From the NCBI RefSeq assembly GCF_000430685.1, contig NZ_AUMM01000017.1, forward strand, positions 1 through 64,000: a stretch of DNA of 64,000 bases, in the 5' to 3' direction. The DNA is from Tuberibacillus calidus DSM 17572. GTDB taxonomy: Bacteria; Bacillota; Bacilli; Bacillales; Sporolactobacillaceae. Position 1 is the stretch's first letter. The number at the start of each line of letters is the position of its first letter. A program made the translations under genes and the position numbers. The notes under the pieces are model-generated. The model worked only from the letters and a program-made list of their open reading frames with translations. It was not told where the DNA came from and did not search any database. Positions 7,816-16,286 of this stretch are shown here, in pieces.

Positions 7816-9645
7816 TTACTTTTTAAAGTGGTACGGAATCGTCGTGATGGCGATATCCTTCGTTCTCACCAGATAAGCGCGGATTAAAGTTCCAGATTGG
7901 TTATGAAGCAGCGCATGCCACCACTTTTTCGTATAAAATTGCGGCATGACAACCGTAATCCTCGCACCTGCCTCATCTGTTTTATATTTGACGGCATCAA
8001 TAAATCGGCTGAGCGGAGTGAGAATGCTCCGGTAAAGCGAATGAATGGTAACAAGCCGCACCCCCGTATCCCACTCTTCCCATTGCTTTTCCATTTTTTC
8101 GATCGCTTCCGGACTGAAACCAATATATACGGCAATGACATGATCCGTAATCGACTTCGCGTACAATAGCGATTGTTTGACGACGGTCGTAATGCCAGAT
8201 ACAGGAACGATAATCACGTTTTCTGAGAGCTTAACGTCTTTTAATTTCTCGGAAATGTCGATGCGCAACTGGTCTCCGACATCCAAATAATGCTGGTGAA
8301 TTTTATGAAAGACGAAGACAACGAGCGGAATAAAAATCAGTGCCATCCAAACATGCGTAAACTTTGTGATAAAGAAAATGATTAAAATCAAATAACAGAT
8401 CAAGGCACCGATTAAGTTAGCCGCCAGCTTCATCCCCCATCCTTTCGGTTTCGTCCGGATCCATTTCAGGATCATACCAGTTTGAGATAATGAAAAAGGC
8501 AGGAAAACCCCGACGGCATAAAGCGGAATTAAATTGCTGACATTGCCTTCAAAAATTATGATCAATAGAATGGAGGCCACCCCTAATGTCATGATGCCAT
8601 TGGAATAACCTAACCGGTCGCCCCTCGATTTAAAAGGACGAGGCATAAATTTGTCTTGAGCAAGATTCACAGCGAGTAATGGAAAGGCAGAAAAACCGGT
8701 ATTGGCGGCAAGAACCAAAATTAATGCCGTTGTCGCCTGAATAAAGTAATACACACCGTTTCGACCGAACACTTCGGTGCTGAGCTGTGATAAGACGGTT
8801 TGATGTACGGACGGACCTATGCCGTACCAATATGTCAAAAAAACGATGCCCGAAAACAACGCACCCAAAATAACTCCCATCATCGAAAGCGTCAAAGCCG
8901 CGTTTTTCTCAGACGGTGCCTTAAAGCTTGGGATCGCATTCGATATCGCTTCAACACCGGTCAATGCCGAACATCCCGATGAAAAGGCTTTTAATATGAG
9001 AAATAAACCGATGCCGGCCACCGGTGAACCAACCGGTGCGTGGGACGAAGCTGGGGCGTGGCCGGTTAACACTTTGTAAAACCCTGCAATAGTCAGGACG
9101 ACCAATGCTAAAACAAATAAATAAACCGGATAAGCCAGTATTGTGGCCGATTCGGATAAGCCCCGCAAGTTTAAAATAGTTATGATAATGACGATAACAA
9201 CGGCGATCAAAACACTATGGGGATGAAGTGCCGGAAAAGCCGAAGTCATCGCATCGGTTCCAGCTGAGACGCTGACCGCTACCGTTAAGACATAGTCAAT
9301 GAGTAAGGATCCCCCAGCAATCAGGCCAAAATTCATCCCCAGATTTTCTTTGGCGACGACATATGCTCCACCGCCTTGCGGGTATGCATAAATAATTTGG
9401 CGATAAGAGAGAATCAAAGCGAGCAATAAAACCAACACGCCAACCGCAATGGGTAGCGAATACCACAAAGCCGCCATCCCCACAACAGCAAGAACTGTAA
9501 CAATTTGTTCAGGACCGTAGGCGACAGAAGATAAAGCGTCGGATGACAATAAAGCCAACGCCTTTAATTTATTTAGTTTTTGATCTTGAATTTCATGCGT
9601 TTTAAGCGGTTTGCCGATTATCCAACGTTTAATTTTACTAACCAT
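7816..9645 (-). CDS. kimA: High-affinity potassium importer KimA (YdaO)
   Basis: A 609-residue APC-fold transporter. The N-terminal IIGKPLKTHEIQDQKLNKLK, the helix-1 signature LLSSDALSSVAYGPEQI and YAYPQGGGAYVV match the KimA/YdaO family, which imports K+ with a proton in B. subtilis. About twelve transmembrane segments span residues 30-450, followed by a cytosolic domain with a universal-stress-like fold (NVIIVPVSGITTVVKQSLLYA). The upstream leader is a ydaO-type c-di-AMP riboswitch with its own terminator, the arrangement known for kimA, so expression should fall when c-di-AMP (and thus K+) is high. Confidence 0.93.
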   Translation of the reverse strand: MVSKIKRWIIGKPLKTHEIQDQKLNKLKALALLSSDALSSVAYGPEQIVTVLAVVGMAALWYSLPIAVGVLVLLLALILSYRQIIYAYPQGGGAYVVAKENLGMNFGLIAGGSLLIDYVLTVAVSVSAGTDAMTSAFPALHPHSVLIAVVIVIIITILNLRGLSESATILAYPVYLFVLALVVLTIAGFYKVLTGHAPASSHAPVGSPVAGIGLFLILKAFSSGCSALTGVEAISNAIPSFKAPSEKNAALTLSMMGVILGALFSGIVFLTYWYGIGPSVHQTVLSQLSTEVFGRNGVYYFIQATTALILVLAANTGFSAFPLLAVNLAQDKFMPRPFKSRGDRLGYSNGIMTLGVASILLIIIFEGNVSNLIPLYAVGVFLPFSLSQTGMILKWIRTKPKGWGMKLAANLIGALICYLILIIFFITKFTHVWMALIFIPLVVFVFHKIHQHYLDVGDQLRIDISEKLKDVKLSENVIIVPVSGITTVVKQSLLYAKSITDHVIAVYIGFSPEAIEKMEKQWEEWDTGVRLVTIHSLYRSILTPLSRFIDAVKYKTDEAGARITVVMPQFYTKKWWHALLHNQSGTLIRAYLVRTKDIAITTIPYHFKK

Positions 9646-9750
9646 ATCTTTTGCACCTTCATATCACACAGATGATATTGAAAACTTGCGCCTGACTCAT
9701 AGGGGCTAGACTCCCCCGTTATTTCGGAAGTCTGACCCCGGACTTTTGAG

Positions 9751-9850
9751 ACAGACCCTTAGTTGCCCTTATACTGGCATAATAAAAGTTCTACATCCTT
9801 ACCAGTATTAGCCTGTTGATAACCACAGACCCTTAGTCACCTATATGCGA
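9751..9850. repeat. Two copies of the dispersed CAGACCCTTAGTTGCCCTTAT element
   Basis: AGACCCTTAGTTGCCCTTAT begins near 9752 and a second copy, ACAGACCCTTAGTCACCTAT, near 9826. They lie in the kimA leader between the riboswitch terminator and the start codon. The same core occurs in several other intergenic regions of the window. Confidence 0.6.
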
Positions 9851-9892
9851 TCGGAAATTCTAATTAAAAAATGGGTGGCACTTGTTAAATTT

Positions 9893-9939
9893 CAACAGTA
9901 AAAAAAAGAAAAAACTATCAAAGCGATGCTTTAATAGTT
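9893..9939 (-). terminator. Riboswitch-controlled terminator of kimA
   Basis: On the minus strand AACTATTAAAGC, loop ATC, GCTTTGATAGTT form a hairpin followed by a long T-rich run. It lies directly after the riboswitch aptamer and about 250 bases before kimA, as expected for an off-switch. Confidence 0.85.
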
Positions 9940-9947
9940 CCCGTGCA

Positions 9948-10075
9948 ATCATCACTCTCCCTATGCCGATGAGGTTAGCTGACGGGTTCGGGCCGGGCCG
10001 CCCTACCTAGAAAGGATTCACCCCAAAAAAACGGGTCCCCCACTCCCTAAAAGGGATTAGGCACAAATAATATTC
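9948..10075 (-). ncRNA. c-di-AMP riboswitch (ydaO-yuaA leader)
   Basis: Read on the minus strand the leader contains GGGACCCG, GGGGTGAATC, AGGTAGGGC, then CCCGAACCCGTCAGCTAACC and GCATAGGGAGAG. These blocks, in this order and spacing, are the conserved aptamer core of the ydaO-type riboswitch that binds cyclic di-AMP. It precedes kimA and is followed by an intrinsic terminator. Binding of c-di-AMP, which rises with potassium, is expected to stop transcription before kimA. Confidence 0.92.
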
Positions 10076-10255
10076 CATTGATGCCCTCATTTTATAAACG
10101 CCATTACACATTGTCAATTGTTTTTCGGGTAATTTTTTTAGCCGACGACATCATGTCTTATCCGCGTCAAATTCTGTGCAGAAAATAGCATCAACCTTCA
10201 GACATTATCAGGATGTCAGAGGCACACAATATAAAGCAACAGAGGAGGGAAAAGC

Positions 10256-10402
10256 ATGCCAAACAATAACATACAGTCAATGTTGAAACCAGGCCATTCT
10301 GGGACCAATGCACAAAAGGTAAAAAAACAGATCCAAACCGATATCAAAGCGGGTGTAGGTTCCATGACGGCCCGGGAAGCCGGTGCCAGGCGAAGTAAAT
10401 AA
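10256..10402 (+). CDS. Small spore protein-like peptide (possible SASP)
   Basis: A 48-residue frame encoding MPNNNIQSMLKPGHSGTNAQ and continuing with a basic, Lys/Gln-rich part that ends EAGARRSK. AGGAGG lies 8 bases before ATG 10256 and a strong terminator follows at once, so the gene is credible despite its size. The phrase GTNAQKVKKQIQ recalls gamma-type or minor small acid-soluble spore proteins, which coat or fill the spore core. The match is short, so this remains tentative. Confidence 0.5.
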   Translation: MPNNNIQSMLKPGHSGTNAQKVKKQIQTDIKAGVGSMTAREAGARRSK

Positions 10403-10403
10403 A

Positions 10404-10427
10404 AAAACGGGGTTAACCCCCGTTTTA
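10404..10427. terminator. Bidirectional terminator after the small spore protein gene
   Basis: AAAACGGGGTTAACCCCCGTTTT is a near-perfect palindrome beginning one base past the stop codon and flanked by A and T runs. Confidence 0.8.
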
Positions 10428-10501
10428 GTGCGTTTTCTTAGTTCGTTCTGCCTGATCATTGCATCTCAGTTCTAGTTTTTGTCGTTTTTAGCCCATGTTA
10501 T

Positions 10502-10760
10502 TCCAAATTCTGGAGCGTCTGCTGATTTTCGTGGCTCTTTTTGCTGAAAAATGAGCATAAATCCTGTTTTTGTGCATTTTCGATGACGATCGGCTTCAAA
10601 ATCGCTCATATGCTCCAGTTTTTTACATATTTAACCTTGATTTTTCCAAATTATGGAGCCACTACTCACCTTCTTGGCTTTCCATCCCGAAAAATGAGCA
10701 TAAATGCCGCACTTTGCGCGAGTCTAGATCACCATGGGCATTTTTGCGTGCGAAGTTCTA
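10502..10760. repeat. Tandem pair of 143-bp repeats (second locus of the family)
   Basis: TCCAAATTCTGGAGC at 10502 and TCCAAATTATGGAGC at 10645 mark two units exactly 143 bases apart. Both then carry GGCT...GAAAAATGAGCATAAAT. The unit is the reverse complement of the three-copy array at 24572-25000. The second copy is truncated near 10760. No coding frame here is credible, although short ORFs run through it. Confidence 0.8.
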
Positions 10761-10821
10761 CCGCCTTGTGATGGCATTACTTGCTGCACGTCCCACTTTA
10801 ATGTTTCCACATTAGGCTTTT

Positions 10822-12378
10822 TCAAGGTTTGACCCGATAAATTTCAAAAGAATGCCCAACTTCAATGTAATTATCCTGACGATCATAAATCGTCAACTTC
10901 AGCTGCCATTTCCCCGGGATAGTCAAATACGAACCCTTCGCTGTGAAATAGCTGACGTGGTCATCATCCGACCGAGCCGCATCCCGCTTTAAAGAAATGT
11001 GGAATGGTGCCAATTCTTCTTTATTTAATTCCTGCAAAGTCATCTCGGCAGTGGTCATTTTTCGATCTTTACACTGCACAGCCAACTGTATCGTTTGCTC
11101 GGTGCCGGGATTTGTCGGGTAAATGGATGTGGCGATGGTACATCCTTCACGATCGGTTTTCCAATAGACCGGTTCATTAGGAGGAAATGGCGTTAAATGC
11201 GTCAATGCTCCAACAATAATCATGAGAATAAACATAAGTGCGGCATCCACTTTGATCCAACGCTTAAAGGCATGTGGGTTGCGGCTTTTCAGGCGTTCCC
11301 TTATAATCGCGGCTGTTAAGAAAACAAGCAGCACGACAAAAACCTTAACAACCAGTAACTGCCCCCAATCGCTTTTAAACACATCTGATATATCGGGTGA
11401 AAAGAGAAGCGTTAAGACAAATCCAGTAACAACTAAAATCAAAAGGCTGATGAAAGCGCCATTTGAGAAAAACGGCAAAAAACTTTTTAGGTGGCTTTTA
11501 TAATGGAATAAGAGAAACACTAAACCGCCGACCCAAAAAGCAGCCGCAAATAAATGCACTGCATCAGACACAAGCGTAAGTGGGACTGGATGAAAAACCG
11601 CGGCATGACCAACCGCTGCTTCGAGTGCGATCATGCCAACAACCCATAGGCCGTCCAACCACCGAAACCACTGCAAAATCAAAACACCAATGATAGCCAA
11701 TAAAACTCTGATTAAACTGATCAAGCCGAGTTCCGTGTGAAAGAAATAAGTCCCCCATTGACTCCCGGATAATCCTGAAAGGGCACCATAGCTGTCGCTA
11801 AGGCTGAGAAGCACTGCGCTAATCAGAAAGAAAAGCTTTAATGCTTGGTACCAACCAGCTTTTTGCTGATGTATCCACTCGCGTCGAAGGACACCGATGA
11901 AAATCCATCCTGCAAAAGCCAAAAAGAACAATTCATAGATGCCATAAAAGGAAAAAGCGATACCGCTTTGACCACCATTATTGGCTGGTTCAGGCGCCGG
12001 GCGATTTAGCAGGTCTGACCCGTTACCCACCTGAAACAAATAGGAAGATTCTACTGGGTGCCCATCAGCGGAAATCACATGATAGCTGACGGTATATGTC
12101 CCATTCTTAAGCTTTTTCAACCCGACGGATAACTGGGTGTGGTCCGGCGACATCTTCGTCGTTGATTCGGACACGAGATGTCCTTCGCTATCATAAACCT
12201 TAATATAGTATAAATCTCTTTGTAGACGTTCATTAAACGATAAAACGACCTTGTTCGGTGCCTCTTTTAATTGGCTGTTCGGGCTAGGTGTGGATTGAAT
12301 TAACGTCGCATGGGCTTCGGTGACTTGTGGGAGAAATAGTAGTACCCCCAAAATCAAAAAAGCAATGAATTTCTTCAT
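10822..12378 (-). CDS. ycnJ: Copper resistance protein YcnJ (CopC-CopD fusion)
   Basis: A 518-residue membrane protein thought to import or handle copper. A signal peptide (MKKFIAFLILGVLLFLPQVT, cleaved before HATLIQSTP) exposes an N-terminal histidine, the first copper ligand of the CopC domain (about residues 22-115). It is followed by a CopD domain with about eight transmembrane helices (about residues 150-410) and a C-terminal extracellular domain. The start at 12378 follows GGGAGGGGG. The upstream ATG at 12456 lacks a ribosome site. The gene sits beside ycnK and ycnI. In B. subtilis this set responds to copper limitation. Confidence 0.9.
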   Translation of the reverse strand: MKKFIAFLILGVLLFLPQVTEAHATLIQSTPSPNSQLKEAPNKVVLSFNERLQRDLYYIKVYDSEGHLVSESTTKMSPDHTQLSVGLKKLKNGTYTVSYHVISADGHPVESSYLFQVGNGSDLLNRPAPEPANNGGQSGIAFSFYGIYELFFLAFAGWIFIGVLRREWIHQQKAGWYQALKLFFLISAVLLSLSDSYGALSGLSGSQWGTYFFHTELGLISLIRVLLAIIGVLILQWFRWLDGLWVVGMIALEAAVGHAAVFHPVPLTLVSDAVHLFAAAFWVGGLVFLLFHYKSHLKSFLPFFSNGAFISLLILVVTGFVLTLLFSPDISDVFKSDWGQLLVVKVFVVLLVFLTAAIIRERLKSRNPHAFKRWIKVDAALMFILMIIVGALTHLTPFPPNEPVYWKTDREGCTIATSIYPTNPGTEQTIQLAVQCKDRKMTTAEMTLQELNKEELAPFHISLKRDAARSDDDHVSYFTAKGSYLTIPGKWQLKLTIYDRQDNYIEVGHSFEIYRVKP

Positions 12379-12599
12379 TGAAACCCCCTCCCTCATAAAA
12401 AGCTTAAGATCATTTTTGACAAGACCATCCTCGCTCTTTACGAAAAACACTTTCACTACTAAGTGATTTCCTTTTCCGTTAAGCGGCTGTCACCTTGTAG
12501 TTGAGCGAGTTTTTAAGAGCGTCATGGCTGGGCGATAGACCATGAACTTCATTTCATTTATTTGTTGGGGATACCACTTTCAGCCTATCGTTCTCTGTT

Positions 12600-13187
12600 T
12601 CACTCCTGGCAGTGATGCGCCTTTTTCAAATGCATCTTTTTCGGCAATTCTATAAGGATTTCTTCAAAGGAAAAGACCTTACCGCCAAAGCCTTTCACAA
12701 ATTGCTCGGCATGTTTCTTATATTCAAAGGTGAGAACTTGCGGCTGGCAGCAGCCCAAATCTAAAGACGCGTCCATGACAAACCACGTCAGAGGAACACT
12801 AATCGTGGTTTTACGCAAAAAGTCATAACAAATGGCCTGCAAGACGTCTCTGTCTAATTGCTGGTAGCGTAGTAACCCACAGTGCGCGCAGCAAGCGGCT
12901 TCAATGCGATTCTCCGAAAGGATCAGCCGAAACGCGAAAGATTCATTGACTTTTTTACGACAATACACGCATTCTTCTTTCGGCGAAGGAGCATCTAGAG
13001 CAGCATCACCTCTATAGGTAATACCCCCAAAAGTTTTAATAATCGTCCCTTCTTCGATTAAAGGCTTTAAGTCGCGGTGGACCGTCATTTCCGAGACACC
13101 TAAATGCTTGCTTAATTCTTTGATAGTCATGTTCTTCTTTTGAGCGATCCATTCTTTAATTTTTTCTTGGCGTTCAATCCGCAACAT
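12600..13187 (-). CDS. ycnK: Copper-sensing transcriptional repressor YcnK
   Basis: A 195-residue regulator with an N-terminal DeoR-type helix-turn-helix (NMTIKELSKHLGVSEMTVHR, about residues 19-38) and a C-terminal NosL-like metal-binding domain with paired cysteines (ECVYCRKK and CCAHCGLL) and a final HHCQE. In B. subtilis YcnK represses ycnJ and ycnI when copper is sufficient. Here it lies upstream of ycnJ on the same strand with a 220-base gap and is divergent from ycnI. It could control both from the flanking intergenic regions. Confidence 0.9.
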   Translation of the reverse strand: MLRIERQEKIKEWIAQKKNMTIKELSKHLGVSEMTVHRDLKPLIEEGTIIKTFGGITYRGDAALDAPSPKEECVYCRKKVNESFAFRLILSENRIEAACCAHCGLLRYQQLDRDVLQAICYDFLRKTTISVPLTWFVMDASLDLGCCQPQVLTFEYKKHAEQFVKGFGGKVFSFEEILIELPKKMHLKKAHHCQE

Positions 13188-13510
13188 GTCGGCGACTCCT
13201 TCTTCTCATTCTCACCAACAAGTTTTGATGATTTTTAACATTTATAAACATAGTTTAACAAAAAAAGTGGAGGGATTTGACAGCGCTCCATCGACAAATC
13301 TATGAACTTTTTAACACCTCATCGTCGCTACAAACGTTTTCACTTGTACTTCACAGACTTTTCACCAATTTGTTACATCTTAACAATCTTTCCGGAATGA
13401 TTTTATACTAAAATATTGTTAGATGGTGTTATAAAATGTTTGAATATAACACATATTATCATTAGTTGAAAACGCGAGGTAAATCAATCACTCCAAGGAG
13501 AGGTTTATTG
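13188..13510. promoter_or_regulatory. ycnK-ycnI divergent regulatory region with inverted repeat
   Basis: This AT-rich region contains a TATACT (-10-like) at 13404-13409 and a perfect inverted repeat GTGTTATA (13426-13433) and TATAACAC (13445-13452) 60 bases before ycnI. The repeat is a candidate YcnK operator. That assignment rests on position only. Confidence 0.45.
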
Positions 13511-14104
13511 ATGAAGAAACTGTTCACCATTTTCCCTGCCGTTTTAGCCTTTATGTTTTTATGGGCAGGGATCGCCAGCGCCCATGTGACGGTTGACCCG
13601 AATCAGGTTCCAGCCGACTCTTGGCAAAAATTCGTCATTAAAGTACCTAATGAAAAAGACATCGCAACAACAAAAGTCGAAGTCCGAGTTCCTGACGGAG
13701 CAGAAGTGATGTCCATCGAACCGGTAAACGGCTGGACGTTTAATGCCCAAAAAGATCAGAATGGAAAAATGACATCTTTAATTTGGACAGCGGAAGATAA
13801 AGGGCTTTTAGCCGGTCAATTTATTGAATTTCCGATTATGGCTAAAGTGGCGAAAGATGCTAAATCCTTGCAATGGAAGGCTTATCAAACTTACAGTGAT
13901 GGCAGTGTCGTCAAATGGATCGGCCCTGAGGATTCCGAACACCCCGCTTCGGTAACCAAAATTGTGACAGCAACGGATCAGCAAACAGCAAGCGCAACAT
14001 CCGATCAAACCAGCCAATGGCCGTTGTATCTTTCCATCACAGCGGTTGTCCTAAGTGTCATTGCCCTTTTCATCAGTCTAATGAGAGGGCGGAAAACGGC
14101 CTAA
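13511..14104 (+). CDS. ycnI: Copper-binding membrane protein YcnI (DUF1775)
   Basis: A 197-residue protein with a signal peptide (MKKLFTIFPAVLAFMFLWAG, cleaved after ASA) exposing HVTVDPNQVP. The N-terminal histidine of the mature YcnI domain is a known Cu(II) ligand of this family. The DUF1775 beta-sandwich covers about residues 23-150 and includes a conserved tryptophan region (NGWTFNAQ). The C-terminus has one transmembrane helix (LSITAVVLSVIALFISLM). ATG 13511 follows AAGGAGAGG. The longer frame from 13466 is not supported. Copper trafficking with YcnJ is inferred from the family. Confidence 0.9.
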   Translation: MKKLFTIFPAVLAFMFLWAGIASAHVTVDPNQVPADSWQKFVIKVPNEKDIATTKVEVRVPDGAEVMSIEPVNGWTFNAQKDQNGKMTSLIWTAEDKGLLAGQFIEFPIMAKVAKDAKSLQWKAYQTYSDGSVVKWIGPEDSEHPASVTKIVTATDQQTASATSDQTSQWPLYLSITAVVLSVIALFISLMRGRKTA

Positions 14105-14190
14105 CGTATCGCCATCCTTTTTGATGGAAATATATTTTCTCCTAGGCATTTCGTTAATTTGGCACAACCAATAAAAAGTCGATAAAGTGT

Positions 14191-14225
14191 AAAACGTGAC
14201 GCATTTCCTTGTGCGTCACGTTTTT
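14191..14225. terminator. Bidirectional terminator between convergent ycnI and radical SAM gene
   Basis: AAAACGTGACGCA pairs perfectly with TGCGTCACGTTTT around an 8-base loop and is flanked by A and T runs, serving both converging genes. Confidence 0.88.
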
Positions 14226-14249
14226 CAATTCAAACATCAAAACGTACCT

Positions 14250-15095
14250 TTACTTAACCGGAAAAGCTCCAGTTTTCGAAACAAAAACCCGGTCGCGGGG
14301 AAAGGTTTTATGAAAATACCGCTCGACTCTCGCATGGAGGTCATCGAGGTACCAATCGGAGAGCTCATGCGCTTCAAAGAGTTTCGGCATCCCGAGTCTC
14401 TTGGAGCGGCGGCCCATCGCCCCGTCGCCGATGGTTAATGTATCAATCCATACCCGATCAGCAACAGGCTCTAATTTTTCCGGAAATTCGGGTGTGAACG
14501 GCAAGACGGGCGATACCGCCGCTTGCGTTCGTATTCCCGCATCGTGAACCGCTTTTAAAGCCTTAATCCGTAGTTTGACTCCCGGTGCCAATGGCGCGAA
14601 AATCCTTTTGATATCTTCCCGATCTGTTTCCACCGTCATGGAGACGAGGACGTCACATTTCTCTTTTAATTGGACGAACAAATCAATGTCTCTCGTAATG
14701 AGCGGCCCGCGCGTTTGAATCTGTATGGAGTCAGGTGGTTCCTCTAACATGGCTTCTAAAATTTCCCGGGTAATCCGGGCTTTGCGTTCAATGGGTTGAT
14801 AGGGGTCAGTGGCTGAGGACATGTAAATATGAACGGGTTTTCCTTTTTGCCGCAGTTTCTTTATTTCCTTTCTGTAGCTTTCCGCCGCATTGCTTTTCAT
14901 CTCCACCCATTCGCCCCACGGCCGATCCTTAAATCTTTGGATGGGCAATTCCCGGACATAACAATACAGGCAAGAAAACCGACAGCCGCTATAAGGATTT
15001 AAAGAATGGGTAAAACCGACATCTAAGTAGCCGCTAGCTTCCGTTAAGATTTTCTTTGTGACAATCGCCTTGGTTTCCAGCGTCCATCCCTCCAA
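14250..15095 (-). CDS. Radical SAM protein, SplB/Rv2578c-like
   Basis: A 281-residue enzyme of the radical SAM superfamily. The cluster motif is CRFSCLYC (about residues 38-45, CxxxCxxC), within YSGCRFSCLYCYVRELPIQR. MSSATDPYQPIERK and QTRGPLITRDIDL are typical of the group of small radical SAM proteins related to spore photoproduct lyase but lacking its N-terminal part. The reaction is not known for this subgroup. DNA repair is possible but unproved. It is convergent with ycnI and starts about 30 bases after the end of the YrdB-like gene. Confidence 0.8.
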   Translation of the reverse strand: MEGWTLETKAIVTKKILTEASGYLDVGFTHSLNPYSGCRFSCLYCYVRELPIQRFKDRPWGEWVEMKSNAAESYRKEIKKLRQKGKPVHIYMSSATDPYQPIERKARITREILEAMLEEPPDSIQIQTRGPLITRDIDLFVQLKEKCDVLVSMTVETDREDIKRIFAPLAPGVKLRIKALKAVHDAGIRTQAAVSPVLPFTPEFPEKLEPVADRVWIDTLTIGDGAMGRRSKRLGMPKLFEAHELSDWYLDDLHARVERYFHKTFPRDRVFVSKTGAFPVK

Positions 15096-15127
15096 AGTGA
15101 AGCCATTTTCTTCATAGGATCATCATA

Positions 15128-15457
15128 TTAGATCTGATGCCAAATTTGCATGAGAACGCGGTTGAGGACGGTTAGTAAAACAAAGAGAATGGCTAGTACC
15201 CGTTGCCCAGCCGCAAATAAGGCTAAGGCACTGCCGCCGAATATCATGACTTCAAGGAATAGTTTTCTCCATCCTTTAACAGGAAACGGTGCAGCTGGCG
15301 ATCCAAATGTTGCCCAGATAACCGCAGCCAATAGCGGCGCACCGATCCCCACAACTATTTTCAAACCTAAGGCAAGATCCAAATGAAATCCCCAGTACCC
15401 TAATGATATTAAGGCGCCTATTTCCAAAACAAACCGTAATAAGAGGTTGATACCCAT
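15128..15457 (-). CDS. YrdB-like membrane protein (DUF2568)
   Basis: A 109-residue protein with four hydrophobic segments (NLLLRFVLEIGALISLGYWG, VGIGAPLLAAVIWATF, MIFGGSALALFAAGQRVLAIL). The central FGSPAAPFPVKGWRKL loop is the signature of the DUF2568/YrdB family, whose function is unknown. It probably forms a transcription unit with the radical SAM gene downstream on the same strand. Confidence 0.75.
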   Translation of the reverse strand: MGINLLLRFVLEIGALISLGYWGFHLDLALGLKIVVGIGAPLLAAVIWATFGSPAAPFPVKGWRKLFLEVMIFGGSALALFAAGQRVLAILFVLLTVLNRVLMQIWHQI

Positions 15458-15543
15458 TTTCTTCTCCCTTTTATGCCAGAATGGATATAATTCCAGATAG
15501 CGGACCTAGGACTCAATGCAACATATGGCTCCCACATGGGTCT

Positions 15544-16152
15544 TTAATTTTTTTCCTTAATGATTAATCTTAATCCGTCATTAAAAATATCATCCGCAGT
15601 ACGACCAGAGTTGAAATACTCTTCAATAGCGGCTACAATGGTCGGATGGTCTTTGGCAAATCGCTCCATGTCAAAGTTCTCATTCATTTTTGTATCTGGG
15701 GGTGTTTGTTCCTCAATGACATGCCCCAAAGTGTAGTGAACACTGGTCAATACAATCAATCGCGACTCCCGTAAACTAACCCCTGCTGTAAGGAGCGTTC
15801 TTATGGCTTTTTCCATCACATATGACATATTAAGAGAAATATGCGCACCCGCAACAACTCTAGCTCCGTCGGTGTAAGAGAGCAACGCTTTTCTTAATTG
15901 ATTTAATACATGAATCAACCACTCCTGCCAGGACTGATCAACATTTCGGTTAGGTAGACTATCCACGACCGGTTGCAGGATGTGCTCGGTCATCTCATTT
16001 TTCAAGGCAGCCTTACTTTTGACATGCCAATATAGGGTTGGAGCTTTAACACCTAATCTTTTTGCCAGCGCCCTCAAACTGACACCTTCAATACCAACCT
16101 CATTTAGTAACTTTAATGCTTCTTTTATGACAATCTCCTTATTAAGTGCCAT
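15544..16152 (-). CDS. TetR-family transcriptional repressor
   Basis: A 202-residue repressor. Residues about 1-50 form the helix-turn-helix (GVSLRALAKRLGVKAPTLYW), and the C-terminal ligand domain resembles that of true TetR proteins (LSYTDGARVVAGAH, HYTLGHVIEEQ). It is divergent from an oxidoreductase gene, with an inverted-repeat operator between them inside the oxidoreductase promoter, so it most likely represses that gene and itself until an unknown small molecule binds. Confidence 0.85.
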   Translation of the reverse strand: MALNKEIVIKEALKLLNEVGIEGVSLRALAKRLGVKAPTLYWHVKSKAALKNEMTEHILQPVVDSLPNRNVDQSWQEWLIHVLNQLRKALLSYTDGARVVAGAHISLNMSYVMEKAIRTLLTAGVSLRESRLIVLTSVHYTLGHVIEEQTPPDTKMNENFDMERFAKDHPTIVAAIEEYFNSGRTADDIFNDGLRLIIKEKN

Positions 16153-16197
16153 TGTTATGTCCCCTTAACATCTTTTACCTAATATTTTAACACAAGA

Positions 16198-16251
16198 TTG
16201 ACTCTCTAACATATATAGATTATAATTTGGATATACCTCTATATGTGTTAG
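16198..16251 (+). promoter_or_regulatory. Promoter with TetR-type operator for the oxidoreductase gene
   Basis: TTGACT (16198-16203) and TATAAT (16221-16226), 17 bases apart, form a near-consensus SigA promoter. CTAACATATATAG (16206-16218) and CTATATGTGTTAG (16239-16251) are a 13-base inverted repeat with one mismatch overlapping spacer and downstream region, a good repressor site for the divergent TetR protein. Confidence 0.7.
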
Positions 16252-16286
16252 GGTTGATATTTAAAAATCATAAGGAGGCCAAGAGC

